In this document: positions 17,355-26,563 of the stretch, one piece after another
How positions within the stretch are numbered: position 1 is the stretch's first letter
How the letters are laid out: each line of letters opens with the position of its first letter
Assembly (NCBI GenBank): GCA_964593455.1
Contig: CAZQHK010000007.1
Coordinates: 62,001-126,000, forward strand
Origin: CAZQHK01 sp964593455
GTDB lineage: Bacteria > Muiribacteriota > CAYSPT01
Direction of reading: 5' to 3'
Length of the DNA: 64,000 nt
Notes under the pieces: model-generated
Told to the model about the DNA's origin: nothing
The model's database searches: none
What the model saw: the letters and a program-made list of their open reading frames with translations, nothing else
Translations under genes and position numbers: made by a program

Positions 17355-18278
17355 TCACTGTTGCTCATTCAAACCCCAGTCATAGCTGAGATACTTGATT
17401 CGATAGGTCCCCGTCCGCAGGTATTCACGATCATCTTCTGACACGTAACGGTTGATGAAATTGAGCACGGAGCGCTCATTGTCATCTAACCAGGCAAAGG
17501 TGCTTTCGGTTCCGAACCGGCCGATAAAATCTTCGCCGAACCACGAGAAGATCGAAGACAGATAAACCCGATTCTTGTTCCGGTCGATAGAAAAGTTTTC
17601 CGGTTTCGCCAGGAACTGCCGTGTCTGGTTATCAAGCTGTTCATCCAAGTTCCCGGCGTTAAACGGTGCCGATCCGAGCGATGGGCAACCCATAGAGGCG
17701 CAGTTCAAGGCCATATGAATTCTGGGCTCGTCAAACTTCTGGCGAAGAATGTTATGCTCGATGGTGTTGAGAGTAACACGCTTTCCCATCACCGTGTGTT
17801 CGAGTTTGTCCCACACACCGGCTATCTGGCGTATGCTGTTTTTGGGAAACCGGATGGAAGCCAGCAGGCGTGACTTGATCGGGTAGTTATCGATAATCGC
17901 CCGTAACGTTAAAGCGTTGTAAGCGTTGATCCAGAACGCAATCTTCTTCCGTTTACTCCACCGGTCGAATTGTTCCCTGTTCAGTCCGGCCAGGCTAGCA
18001 ACGAAATTATCGAGACCGTGCCGGTCTTCTTTCAAAGCCCGGTAGGCTACCAAACCCTGGCTGTTGACGTGCCGCGACAAGGCTGCGCTGAATTCATGGT
18101 AGAAACCATCTTTCACCCCGGATTTCGGCGATCGGTTATCCTGCAGCGTGTTCTCCTGGGAATAGACCGGCCCCGGGCCGCACGGAACAAAACAAGGCAG
18201 AACCAGACTGCAGCAGAACATGAGTATCCCCCAAATACCAAACTTCAAGCAGAACGATCCGGATCGTTTTGTTTTCAT
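17355..18278 (-). CDS. DUF547 domain exported protein
   Basis: A 307-residue protein with an N-terminal signal peptide (about 1-40, Cys-rich hydrophobic core ending in GPGPVYS). The DUF547 domain (about 90-260) shows KIAFWINAYNALTLRAIIDN, TVMGKRVTLNTIEHNILR, then the Cys-containing MALNCASMGCPSLGSAPF. The protein family has thioredoxin-like and papain-like links but no proven reaction. ATG at 18278 with GGGAGG seven bases upstream is preferred over an in-frame ATG eight codons earlier. It lies in the rhodanese-DUF547-TVP38-oxidoreductase run, all with short gaps, so it is part of one operon with redox or thiol chemistry. Confidence 0.85.
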   Translation of the reverse strand: MKTKRSGSFCLKFGIWGILMFCCSLVLPCFVPCGPGPVYSQENTLQDNRSPKSGVKDGFYHEFSAALSRHVNSQGLVAYRALKEDRHGLDNFVASLAGLNREQFDRWSKRKKIAFWINAYNALTLRAIIDNYPIKSRLLASIRFPKNSIRQIAGVWDKLEHTVMGKRVTLNTIEHNILRQKFDEPRIHMALNCASMGCPSLGSAPFNAGNLDEQLDNQTRQFLAKPENFSIDRNKNRVYLSSIFSWFGEDFIGRFGTESTFAWLDDNERSVLNFINRYVSEDDREYLRTGTYRIKYLSYDWGLNEQQ

Positions 18279-18295
18279 TTCCCCACCTCCCGTTT

Positions 18296-18820
18296 CTACC
18301 ATACCGCCTCGTACTCTTCAGGCAACAGGTTCCATTGCTCACCATAGACATGCACGCGTCGGGTATTCTTTCCATTTTTGACGAATGGCCTGCCGGCATG
18401 GGCCCAGGCCAGGACCCCGCCTTCGAGGTTGAAGGCCTTAAACCCATCGGCTGCCAGGTCCACAGTGTAGTATCCGCTACGTTTGCCGGCGGTACAGTAG
18501 ACAACGACTGTCAGGTGTCGGTATGATTCGATTTCCCGCTCAAACGCCTCGCGGGTGACGGCTCCGGGGAGCATGGAGACCCGCCATTCTTTCGGTTCAC
18601 GTTCGTCAACGAGTATGACGTTTTCCGTCTCCTGCAAAGTCAGCAATTCCCGGACGGAAAGATCAGGAATATCCGGAAACTCTTTCAGATATTCCCGGTA
18701 CATGTGTTCGATCCTGTCCAGCCGGGTTTTATCAGAAGAAGGAGTTGAGCGGCAACCAGGCAGGCAGGTGATGCTGAAGACGATCATAAGGAAGGAAAGC
18801 ACATATTTATTGACCGCCAT
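18296..18820 (-). CDS. rhodanese-domain lipoprotein
   Basis: A 174-residue protein with a lipoprotein signal (hydrophobic core SFLMIVFSITC, then lipobox LPGC at about 20-23). A rhodanese fold follows, with VILVDEREPKEW and the active-site loop VVYCTAGKRSGYY holding the catalytic Cys. It is predicted to be anchored in the envelope and to carry persulfide or related sulfur. The ATG at 18820 follows AAGGTG at seven bases; two longer starts would push the signal peptide inside. It is 17 bp before the DUF547 gene. A link to selenium or arsenic thiol chemistry is possible but unproven. Confidence 0.85.
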   Translation of the reverse strand: MAVNKYVLSFLMIVFSITCLPGCRSTPSSDKTRLDRIEHMYREYLKEFPDIPDLSVRELLTLQETENVILVDEREPKEWRVSMLPGAVTREAFEREIESYRHLTVVVYCTAGKRSGYYTVDLAADGFKAFNLEGGVLAWAHAGRPFVKNGKNTRRVHVYGEQWNLLPEEYEAVW

Positions 18821-18894
18821 ACCGGCCCACCTTCTCATGATGTTCTCACTTTCCACCATCTGTCAAAACACTAATAATCATTCTTATTATCCGC

Positions 18895-19398
18895 CTAAGA
18901 TGAAAACGATTTTTTTATTCCATTTGTTCCACGAAACGGCATGATCAGCAGGTTTGTTCCCGGTTTGAGGTAACCGGAGACACCGATTATCAGGTCAGAC
19001 TGCCGGATATCAAGAAGCGCCGTCAAGTGGATCCGGTCCCACCAGATAAAGATGGAGGAGCAGTTGGACTTTGACTGTGCTTCGATACTGGAGTGGTGAA
19101 TCCCGTGAATCCGCCACAAAACGGGAACGAGATGGTTGATTCGATGCCAGTAGTAGAAGGAGAGGTCCATCAGCAAAAATCCCAGCGCAAATCCGGCGGC
19201 CGTGGGAAGGTCCGCCAGGTGAAGCAGACCGACAGCCTTTTTTCCCGACCAGGCCACCAATTTCATAGCAACCGGTTTTACCACCAGCGCCCCGACCGTG
19301 AACACAAACAATGACATGATCACGTTGACGGCGAACCGGCAGGCCAGTGGCCGTGTTACGTTCCTGAGCGGGAGGAGATTTTCAAAAAGCAGCAGCAA
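18895..19398 (-). pseudogene. sterol desaturase/fatty acid hydroxylase family, remnant with internal deletion
   Basis: The 167-residue frame keeps parts of a membrane di-iron hydroxylase but not the whole enzyme. The first His box (YYWHRINHLVPVLWRIHGIH) runs at HHS (101-103) straight into what should be the tail of the last His box, SIEAQSKSNCSSIFIWWDR, followed by the normal C-terminal IGVSGYLKPG and MPFRG. The segment between the two HHS motifs, roughly 60-90 residues in intact members, is missing in frame. The N-terminus is also short: a stop codon lies two codons before the TTG start. The di-iron site cannot be complete. It lies on the same strand just upstream of the rhodanese operon. 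Confidence 0.75.
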
Positions 19399-19485
19399 AT
19401 CTTAATCTTTTAAATCTCGTGACCTCACTTTCTATATTGTTACTCACTAAATACTAAACAAACCCAGAAATTCAGTATAGAAAAT

Positions 19486-19515
19486 TTCAAATGTTTAAAT
19501 GCCAAGCCTGACCCC
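19486..19515 (+). repeat. dispersed repeat family A, diverged copy 4
   Basis: TTCAAATGTTTAAATG followed by CCAAGCCTGACCCC matches the family A core seen at 8.0 and 10.2-10.4 kb with about three differences. It lies in the gap between the desaturase remnant and the STAS gene. Confidence 0.7.
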
Positions 19516-19587
19516 CAGTGGAAAACAGTCAAGCCGGCGAAAGACTCGGCTGGCTGTAGATGAACAGGCTGTGGATGAACATGAAAA

Positions 19588-19953
19588 TCAGCTGAAGAAA
19601 GAGATAGCCTCTTCGCAGTCGGTATGGATGGTTATAGTTTCCTCAATCTGAATGGAGCTGATGATTTGACGCAGACCCGGTCCCACATTGCAGAGGCTTA
19701 GGCGCCCGCCTTTTGCCGCCACCTGTTCGGTCATAGCCACGATAATACCCCAGGCGGAGCTGGCCAGATAGCTCACTTCGGACAGGTCGACGACAAACCT
19801 GATGTAGCCGTCGCGGAACAACTTTCTGAGAGTTTCCTGGAAAATCGAGGAGTTGGACTCATCTATGTTTTTATCCGGTGTGATGATAATAGTTCTGTTC
19901 ACTTCCCGGTAGGGAATCAGGTCGGCTGTTTTCATTTTTTCTTTACTCATCAA
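19588..19953 (-). CDS. STAS-domain anti-sigma factor antagonist-like protein
   Basis: A 121-residue single STAS domain of the SpoIIAA/RsbV type. The core strand-loop FVVDLSEVSYLASSAWGIIV holds the Ser pair where partner-switching antagonists are phosphorylated; the usual Asp before it is replaced by Ala-Ser. No kinase (RsbW-like) gene is adjacent. A truncated RsbU-type phosphatase remnant lies 8 kb away at 27657-28352, so a broken partner-switching pathway is possible. The longest start has a second ATG six codons in. Confidence 0.85.
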   Translation of the reverse strand: MMSKEKMKTADLIPYREVNRTIIITPDKNIDESNSSIFQETLRKLFRDGYIRFVVDLSEVSYLASSAWGIIVAMTEQVAAKGGRLSLCNVGPGLRQIISSIQIEETITIHTDCEEAISFFS

Positions 19954-20211
19954 AATACACCCTCACTAAAGGCAACAAGATAACAGTGCACTCACCTTGG
20001 TTATCAGTTTACCAGGTAAGACACTATTACACTATCTGTAAAATGCCTGAAAATAACTATGGTAATTTTACTTAAATGGAGTACTTAAATACTCAGTTGT
20101 CACGAGAGAAAAACAGCCAGCACGCATATTCCACCGGTCTCCGTCGTGAGGACATGGAGGCAAGTGCATCCGGGTCCGGAAGAGGATGATTGGTGAAATT
20201 TGCTGGCTAAA

Positions 20212-22827
20212 TTACCGTTTGATCCCCAGTTTTGTTTTGAACCGGCGTTTAAAGATAAACCATAGAGCGCGGCCGGCCCGGTCGCTGACGGCGCGGTCGG
20301 AGGATCTCAGATCTTTCATCAGCCTGGAATTCATGTCCCGAGTATCTCTGCGGACCAGAATGTTCTCGGCCAGGGAGCGCAGTTCATCCCGTTTATCCTC
20401 GAGATAGGGAATGACACGGTAGACGGCCTTGACGGGTTCCCTGGTTTCCAGTATCTCAAGCAGCGGAAGCACTATTTGGGGATTCGATGAAGTGTCCAGA
20501 ACTTCCTCGGCGTATAAGAGAGTGGATTTATCAAGAAGCTCGAGCAGCATTTCCCTGGCCCGCTGAGCGGTTCGCAAAATGCCGCTTCCCAGGTTATCTA
20601 TTTGTTCGGCTATCAATTTCTTCAACCGTTCCCGATTATGTGCTTTGTCGGTCGTTGTAGGTTCGGGGGGAATGTCGGGTTCAAGAGGGTAAGCTGGTTC
20701 TTCAGCGGCCGCGTCCTCCCCTTTGCGTTTACGCTCAGCTATGGACAGCAGGCTCTGCCGGGCGGCCTGTGAAATATCGCAGTCCTGGTCTTTGATAAGC
20801 TTTTTCAGAAGAGTGACGCTGCCGGAAGAACCGATGTCTTCAAGGCACTTGACCCCGGCCAGACGGTCTCCGGTGATAGAACTTCTGATCATTGTTTTGA
20901 TAATTTTCTGGGTCCGCTTCGGTTCCACCCTGGCCAGGGCCTGGATCGCGTTGGCGCGGACACGGGCATCGGTGTCCTCCAGGCAGGGAGAAAGGATCTC
21001 AAACCTTCCTTCACGGCCGCTTAGCCTGATGGCTTCTACGGTGTTGGCCCGAACCCGGCTGTCCGGATGTTTAAGATACGGTTTCAAAACCTCGACAGCA
21101 TCATCCCCCCCCAACCGGCCGATGACCTTGACCAGGGAAGCGATGACATATTCGTTTTGTTCCAGCTTGAGCAGGTTGATCAGCCGTGAAGCGATCCTGG
21201 GTGTGCCGATATCGTAAAGCGCCAGGGCTGCCTTCAAACGGCGGCGGTAGTCCTCGTGGGACAGGTTCATTATCTCGTTTTCTGCCTCATCGAGTCCGTG
21301 AAAAACAAGGGTGTCAGCCGTCATGGCTTCAATGGCGCCCGTCTCTATCCGGGTGAACAATTCAGCCGCCCGCACCTTTATTTCCAGATTAGTGTCACCC
21401 AACAGCTTTTTCACCAGGTGTTTTGTTTTCGGGCTGCCTATCTGTTCCAGGGTATACAGGGCCGAACGTCTCTCCCAGATCTGGGATGATTCAACCATGG
21501 AATGGAGTTTCTCCAGCATCTTTGCCTGGGAGAAACTCCACAGAACTCGCACCGAATTGGCCTTGACCCGGCCGTCATCATCGTTGAGCATGGGGAAAAG
21601 CAGGTCAAAAACATCCTGAGCGCCGATGGTTCCCAGGGCCTCCACCGTGTTGGCCCGGACCCGGCTGTCAGGGTGTTTGAGAAACGGTTTCACCCGCTCC
21701 AGCACCCGGGACCCTCCGAGAGCGGCGACCACCTTTACCAGGCTGGCGATAACATACTTGCTGTCCTCGATTTCCAGCTGCTCCAGCAGTGAAGGCAGAA
21801 GCTTCATCTCTTTTAGCTGTCCGAGTTCCTGTACAGCCCGGAGCCGGACCTGGTAGTCAGGATCGGTCAGATGCCGTTTCCATTCGGTTTGTTTTACCGA
21901 CAGCTTCCCGGCCGGTTTTTCTTCCCGGCCGGCTTTCCTGTCTCTCTTGTCTTTCTTTTCTTTTTTTGTTTTCGTTTCGATGGTTTTGGCGGTTGAAACT
22001 TCCAGGGTAGGTTCCGCCAATTCCATGGCCCGTGCGATAGAGAGATCCACTTCAGCCAGTGCCTTGGAAACTTTGAGCCTGAGCTTCATGTCCGGATCGT
22101 TCAACACTTTGGCGAGCAGGTTCCTGGCCTCGACGCTGGCGATACGGCGCAAGCTTTCTACCGCCTGTGACCGGGTAGCGGCTGAAGACGCTTTCAGCAT
22201 ATGTTTGACCACATCCAGGACTTTGACCTTGTCGTGCTTAACGAGAATGGGCGCTGTTTCTACGATCAACAAAGGGTCGCCGGCTTCAAACATTTTTCTG
22301 AACTGGTCAACAAAGTCTCCCGGGTACAGGTTTCCTGCAGATTTCACCGCCTGTATCCTTACCCCGCGGTCAGGATGAAGAAGATAATGGTTTATCCAGT
22401 CATTTGTTTCCGGAGCGGGAAGCGAGTCGGCTATCTCCAAAATGGCGGTAATTACTTCAGGATCGGTCTCTTTCTTCAGGCAGGCGTACAATGTCTTCGT
22501 TTCCTCGATCTCCCCGAGACGGGCAATTTTCCTGCAGGCTTCGAGTTTTTGAGGAGTATCGCCAATCTCCAGGTCGGTCAACAGTTTTGACAGAAAAACC
22601 TGGTCGGGTTTCAGTGAGTCAATGTCGACCTGCAAACGTTTGCCTGCCTTTTTCAAAGCCCGCTTGGCCAGGAAACGAACTCCGGGTTCGGAATCGTAGA
22701 TTGCCTCGATGATGAGTTCAAGAGCGGCATGTTCGGTTGACTGTTCAAGCTCGCTCACCGCTGCTTTACGCTCCTCGATATTATCGCTTTGCAGGAGCCG
22801 GCTCAACCGTTGCAGATCAAGAGACAT
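20212..22827 (-). CDS. giant HEAT-repeat protein with an internal duplication
   Basis: An 871-residue soluble alpha-solenoid made of HEAT/PBS-lyase-like repeats. Two long blocks are near copies: one has YVIASLVKVVAALGG and KHPDSRVRANTVEALGTIG (about 360-420), the other YVIASLVKVIGRLGG and KHPDSRVRANTVEAIRLSG (about 580-640). A highly charged Lys/Glu linker at about 285-315 separates N-terminal repeats from these blocks. No catalytic site or signal peptide is visible. It is the last gene of the pseudopilin operon, three bases after the GspJ-like gene, so a scaffold or adaptor role for that system is the best inference. Confidence 0.85.
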   Translation of the reverse strand: MSLDLQRLSRLLQSDNIEERKAAVSELEQSTEHAALELIIEAIYDSEPGVRFLAKRALKKAGKRLQVDIDSLKPDQVFLSKLLTDLEIGDTPQKLEACRKIARLGEIEETKTLYACLKKETDPEVITAILEIADSLPAPETNDWINHYLLHPDRGVRIQAVKSAGNLYPGDFVDQFRKMFEAGDPLLIVETAPILVKHDKVKVLDVVKHMLKASSAATRSQAVESLRRIASVEARNLLAKVLNDPDMKLRLKVSKALAEVDLSIARAMELAEPTLEVSTAKTIETKTKKEKKDKRDRKAGREEKPAGKLSVKQTEWKRHLTDPDYQVRLRAVQELGQLKEMKLLPSLLEQLEIEDSKYVIASLVKVVAALGGSRVLERVKPFLKHPDSRVRANTVEALGTIGAQDVFDLLFPMLNDDDGRVKANSVRVLWSFSQAKMLEKLHSMVESSQIWERRSALYTLEQIGSPKTKHLVKKLLGDTNLEIKVRAAELFTRIETGAIEAMTADTLVFHGLDEAENEIMNLSHEDYRRRLKAALALYDIGTPRIASRLINLLKLEQNEYVIASLVKVIGRLGGDDAVEVLKPYLKHPDSRVRANTVEAIRLSGREGRFEILSPCLEDTDARVRANAIQALARVEPKRTQKIIKTMIRSSITGDRLAGVKCLEDIGSSGSVTLLKKLIKDQDCDISQAARQSLLSIAERKRKGEDAAAEEPAYPLEPDIPPEPTTTDKAHNRERLKKLIAEQIDNLGSGILRTAQRAREMLLELLDKSTLLYAEEVLDTSSNPQIVLPLLEILETREPVKAVYRVIPYLEDKRDELRSLAENILVRRDTRDMNSRLMKDLRSSDRAVSDRAGRALWFIFKRRFKTKLGIKR

Positions 22828-22830
22828 CGA

Positions 22831-23868
22831 TCACTTCCAGCCTTTCTCCTTGGCTTTATCTTTCAGTTTTTTCAACTGCGTCTTCAAATCCCCCATAGCC
22901 TCGATGGTTTTGATCTTTCCCTCGATGGCATTGGCCAGATCGTTCAAGTCTTTCTTTGTTTCCCGGGCTTTTTGTTCGGCCTGATTCTTCAGTGCCTTAA
23001 GCTCATTGATATTAAGCGTTTGGGCTGCTTTTTTCCCCAGCGTCTTGGCATATCCCCTGGCCTTGCGTTTGACGGAATCAAAAATCCCCGCCCTGATTCC
23101 CTTGTAGAATTTGTTCAGACCCTTGTTGAGGTCGGGAATTGACTTTTTTTGTAATTCGTTGAAGCTCTTCTGAAGATCGCCTACCGCCTTCTTGTAACTT
23201 TCCTTGCCCTCGGCGATAATCTGATCGATGTTGCTTTCGAACTGGTCGGCGATATTTTCCAGGCCTTTCTTCAGTGTGATCTCCCCGGAAGACTCAAACG
23301 CATCGGTACGGTTGTGGCTCACCCAATAGCGCTGCCGGGAGGCCAGTACTTCCTGTTTCAGGTACGAACACTGGGTGAGGCGATGGACCCGGATCTCCTT
23401 GAATCCAACCGGTACCCCCACGGCGCTGACGGCGACATCGATCCGGAAAGAGTCCGGATCATAGGAAAGCGAGAATTCATCGATATTCATCCCGACCCGG
23501 CTCATAGTACCCTTGAAGTTCCTGGTTATTTCAAGCGTCCCCTTCTCTTCCCTGGCAGCAGTGTAGACGACGAGTACTTCCTCTTCGTTTCGAAGCAGGG
23601 TTGGCAAGGTGTACGAATATTGGTCGGGATCGCTTTCATCGATCATCGGCGGCTCGATAAGCTGGGCAACATCTTTCATCAGGGCCCGCATGACGGCTTC
23701 CGCCTCCCGCTTGACCATCTGGTCCATCTCGGCTACTTTCGTTGATTTCAACGCATGGTTCAGGAAATAGTAGGCACCCACCACCACCATGGCAAAGACC
23801 GCGGTACCGACCAGTATCTCCGCCAGCGAGAATCCCCGGCCCTGCCGATCCCACACTTTACGCATCAT
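22831..23868 (-). CDS. GspJ/PilW-like minor pseudopilin with a long charged tail
   Basis: A 345-residue prepilin. The N-terminus has a short basic leader and the prepilin peptidase site RGFSLAEILV (cleavage after Gly, Glu at +5) followed by a hydrophobic helix to about residue 35. A globular part to about 190 follows. The C-terminal 150 residues are very rich in Lys, Glu and Gln and predicted to be long helices or coiled coil (for example FNELQKKSIPDLNKG, KKLKDKAKEKGW). Ordinary GspJ proteins are about 200 residues, so the tail is an unusual extension. It is flanked in operon by a GspI-like gene and the HEAT protein. Confidence 0.82.
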   Translation of the reverse strand: MMRKVWDRQGRGFSLAEILVGTAVFAMVVVGAYYFLNHALKSTKVAEMDQMVKREAEAVMRALMKDVAQLIEPPMIDESDPDQYSYTLPTLLRNEEEVLVVYTAAREEKGTLEITRNFKGTMSRVGMNIDEFSLSYDPDSFRIDVAVSAVGVPVGFKEIRVHRLTQCSYLKQEVLASRQRYWVSHNRTDAFESSGEITLKKGLENIADQFESNIDQIIAEGKESYKKAVGDLQKSFNELQKKSIPDLNKGLNKFYKGIRAGIFDSVKRKARGYAKTLGKKAAQTLNINELKALKNQAEQKARETKKDLNDLANAIEGKIKTIEAMGDLKTQLKKLKDKAKEKGWK

Positions 23869-23880
23869 TCAGACCCCCAT

Positions 23881-24339
23881 TCAATACACCTTTTGCGAAA
23901 TGATAAAGGTAGCCAGCTTGACGTTTTTGGGTGCCCCCCGTTTGTCTTTCCAATCAACCTTAATCTCGAGTTTAGCCAGATGCTTGTTTCCGCCCAGATA
24001 CGGATAACACACCGCGGACGGAGTGAAATCCGGATACTTGTCCGCGTCGTTGAACCGGACTATTTCTTCCATGGTCTTCGAGAAGAGGCTGGCCGGAACA
24101 GGGATAGCGCCCGCGCCCGGATTAGCCAGCGCCAGTTTGCCAAACTCCTCGAAAGGCTGGTGTTCGCACTCCTGTTTGATAGAGACAGCCAGCCCGGTGG
24201 CCACGGACTGCGTCTTGCTTTTCTTGGTGGATAGATTGGCAAAATCGAATATCCCCATGAGCGGGATCACCGCCAGCAGCAATATGGCTGCCGCCAGCAT
24301 GATCTCCAGCAACGTAAGGCCGATATGGTTTAATTTCAT
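23881..24339 (-). CDS. GspI/PilV-like minor pseudopilin
   Basis: A 152-residue prepilin with the peptidase site HIGLTLLEIMLAAAILLLAV (cleavage after Gly 7, Glu at +5 of the mature form). The hydrophobic helix is followed by a small globular domain of about 110 residues. Length fits GspI or PilV. It overlaps the upstream PilX-like gene by four bases and precedes the GspJ-like gene by 12 bp, so all are cotranslated. Location in the inner membrane before assembly into a short pilus tip is inferred from the family. Confidence 0.85.
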   Translation of the reverse strand: MKLNHIGLTLLEIMLAAAILLLAVIPLMGIFDFANLSTKKSKTQSVATGLAVSIKQECEHQPFEEFGKLALANPGAGAIPVPASLFSKTMEEIVRFNDADKYPDFTPSAVCYPYLGGNKHLAKLEIKVDWKDKRGAPKNVKLATFIISQKVY

Positions 24340-26546
24340 AACTTTTTCGCCTCTTTGTACACGGAAAACTGCCGCCCCATGGTGATATAGTAGCGAATCG
24401 GATCGTATTTCCCGTACCCCGGCAAGAGAGAAGTTAGCGACATACGGGTGTTGCTGGCCACGAAATTAATCTTGGTCAGACCGCCCATGCTCGATTTGTT
24501 GAACTTGTTTACCACCAGGTTGCCTTTTATCTTTAAATCACCGTTGGTACTTATTCCTTCGTTGGCATAGCAGGCCGCCTCCACGGTGTGGTTGCCGCTG
24601 GTGTGCACCAGGGACCCCTGCCGGGCGATGATGGAAAACACGGTATTGTCATCATCCGCCTGCCTGATATTGCCGGCGATATAAACGTTGCCGGCCGAAA
24701 CGATCATCCCTTTGCCTTTGACGGTTAGATCCGGCAGGCGTACCGAATCGGCAATGAAGTTGACTCCGTCGATGATGAAGTGGCCGCTCTCATCGCACCG
24801 GTTAGGGAGGTCACTGATAAAATCATTACCGCTGGGGTACAGGTAGGAAGCTTTGTTCAGGTATTGATCGAGAGAATACAGGTTGGGCGGCAGGTTCTGC
24901 GGGTCGTTGGGATTGTATGGGGTGGGACCGGCATTGCTGGCGAACTCACCGGGCGCGAAAGAGAGATTTTTGTCCTTGTAAGCCGTTTTCCACATGACGA
25001 TAGGAAACGGCGGAATGGGATAGGCGCCAAACGGTGTATAGATCCAAAAAGGTTTGATGTACAGGAAATCCCACTGGCGGAACTTCTGGACCAGGTTGCC
25101 TTCCACCTTGAATCCCAGCGGGCCGTTGAGAAACAGGGTCCCGAAGGCGTGTGTCCGGTTGTTCTCGGTGCCGGCGGTGGGTATGGTGAACCAGCTGTTG
25201 GGGGTCCCCATGTGCGGCCAGGACCAGTGCCGCCAGGCCCACTGAAATATGTAGGAGGACCTGAAATCAGGTACTACTTTGCGTTTGCTCTGGTCCTCAT
25301 CTCCCAACAAAGCAAATATTTCACAGCCCTGCATACCGGTCTCTTTCCCGATGAAGCAGGCGTTGAGTGTCATTTTTTTGTTGCCGTTGACCCGCATCTT
25401 GCCGGGAAAATTAAGCTGTTTGATATTGGAAACAAAATTCTTGAAATCAAAGGAGTTCACCTCTAGAACGCCACCGTGGTTGAAATCTATATACTCGTCT
25501 CCAGCGTACCCGGGATCCACTTCGGTAGACTTGCTGGCCAGACTGGAGTTACCGATAAAGAACGTGTAAAGTGGCGCCAGGGGCTGTAAATCTGCCACCT
25601 TGAATTCCTTCATGGCCTGGATGGTACGGGTGACCTTGCTCTCGTCCCGGTCTTTGTAAGGCCAATAGTTGACCGTAACGTCGAACTTGACGTCCCCGAT
25701 TTTTTCGATACACAGATTCGGTTTCGGAATATTGATGCTGGATAGGCTGATTTGGGGTGGCAACACACCGTCCAGGGCGCTGTCTACCAGGTTGTTGAAC
25801 AGATCCGAGAAATCTATCTCCAGGTCAGTGGGTATCCCGGCCTCGTCCAGCAGTTTATTCGGGTTGAGCAGTTTGTCTATACCGACCAGCGAGGCCACAT
25901 CCACCGTGTAGATGACTACACCCTGGTACTCGATTTCCACCATCAGCTCGATGTCCGGGCGAGGCATATCAAGCTTAATCTGAAACGATCCCGCAGGAAG
26001 CAGGCTCTTGATGAAATCGCCCACCGCATCGGTGATGGCAGCGGTGCCGACGGTGATCCCCTCTATCTCGTAATCGGTGTCTTCGGGAAAAATACCCCAG
26101 GCCCGGTCGATCTTGGCTTTGACTTCTATCTCTGCGCGGCCGTGCAAGTACTCGATCAACGGGTCGAGACCCAGGTCGGAAGCATTGTATTTGTGCTCGT
26201 GGTAGAGTTTCGAACCCACGGGTGTGGCATTCAAATCCATGCTTACTTTGGCGCCGCCGGCCAGCCCGAAACCCTTGCTAACGCCCCCCGACACGGTCAG
26301 AGTGGGAATTCTGAACTGCATAAACCAGCTTTGGAAATCGAGGTCGAAATCGTTCATCTCATCCCTGACTTTGAGAATCGTCCGCTGCAGCGCCGCCTGG
26401 GCCAGAGTCAGGGCCTGCTCATCGTTGAGGTTGTACACGGTCCGCTCGATAGCCGATCGCGACTGGTTGTAGATGTAGAGAGCAAAGAAGCCGGCCATTC
26501 CGATAATAACCATGATGACGACCATTGCCATCCCACGTTGTTTCAC
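24336..26546 (-). CDS. PilX-like large membrane-anchored pilus protein
   Basis: About 736 residues from the GTG at 26546. One N-terminal hydrophobic helix (MAMVVIMVIIGMAGFFALYI) without a prepilin Glu is typical of PilX N-terminal domains. The large remainder is beta-rich with many Gly, Asn and aromatic residues (for example LPNRCDESGHFIIDGVNFI, VYIAGNIRQ), resembling surface or tip proteins. A longer frame opens at 26705, but its first 53 codons come from an inverted-repeat element inserted upstream, so I prefer the later start; its ribosome-binding site is weak. The end overlaps the GspI-like gene. Confidence 0.7.
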   Translation of the reverse strand: MKQRGMAMVVIMVIIGMAGFFALYIYNQSRSAIERTVYNLNDEQALTLAQAALQRTILKVRDEMNDFDLDFQSWFMQFRIPTLTVSGGVSKGFGLAGGAKVSMDLNATPVGSKLYHEHKYNASDLGLDPLIEYLHGRAEIEVKAKIDRAWGIFPEDTDYEIEGITVGTAAITDAVGDFIKSLLPAGSFQIKLDMPRPDIELMVEIEYQGVVIYTVDVASLVGIDKLLNPNKLLDEAGIPTDLEIDFSDLFNNLVDSALDGVLPPQISLSSINIPKPNLCIEKIGDVKFDVTVNYWPYKDRDESKVTRTIQAMKEFKVADLQPLAPLYTFFIGNSSLASKSTEVDPGYAGDEYIDFNHGGVLEVNSFDFKNFVSNIKQLNFPGKMRVNGNKKMTLNACFIGKETGMQGCEIFALLGDEDQSKRKVVPDFRSSYIFQWAWRHWSWPHMGTPNSWFTIPTAGTENNRTHAFGTLFLNGPLGFKVEGNLVQKFRQWDFLYIKPFWIYTPFGAYPIPPFPIVMWKTAYKDKNLSFAPGEFASNAGPTPYNPNDPQNLPPNLYSLDQYLNKASYLYPSGNDFISDLPNRCDESGHFIIDGVNFIADSVRLPDLTVKGKGMIVSAGNVYIAGNIRQADDDNTVFSIIARQGSLVHTSGNHTVEAACYANEGISTNGDLKIKGNLVVNKFNKSSMGGLTKINFVASNTRMSLTSLLPGYGKYDPIRYYITMGRQFSVYKEAKKL

Positions 26547-26563
26547 GGTTACCACTTCTTTCC

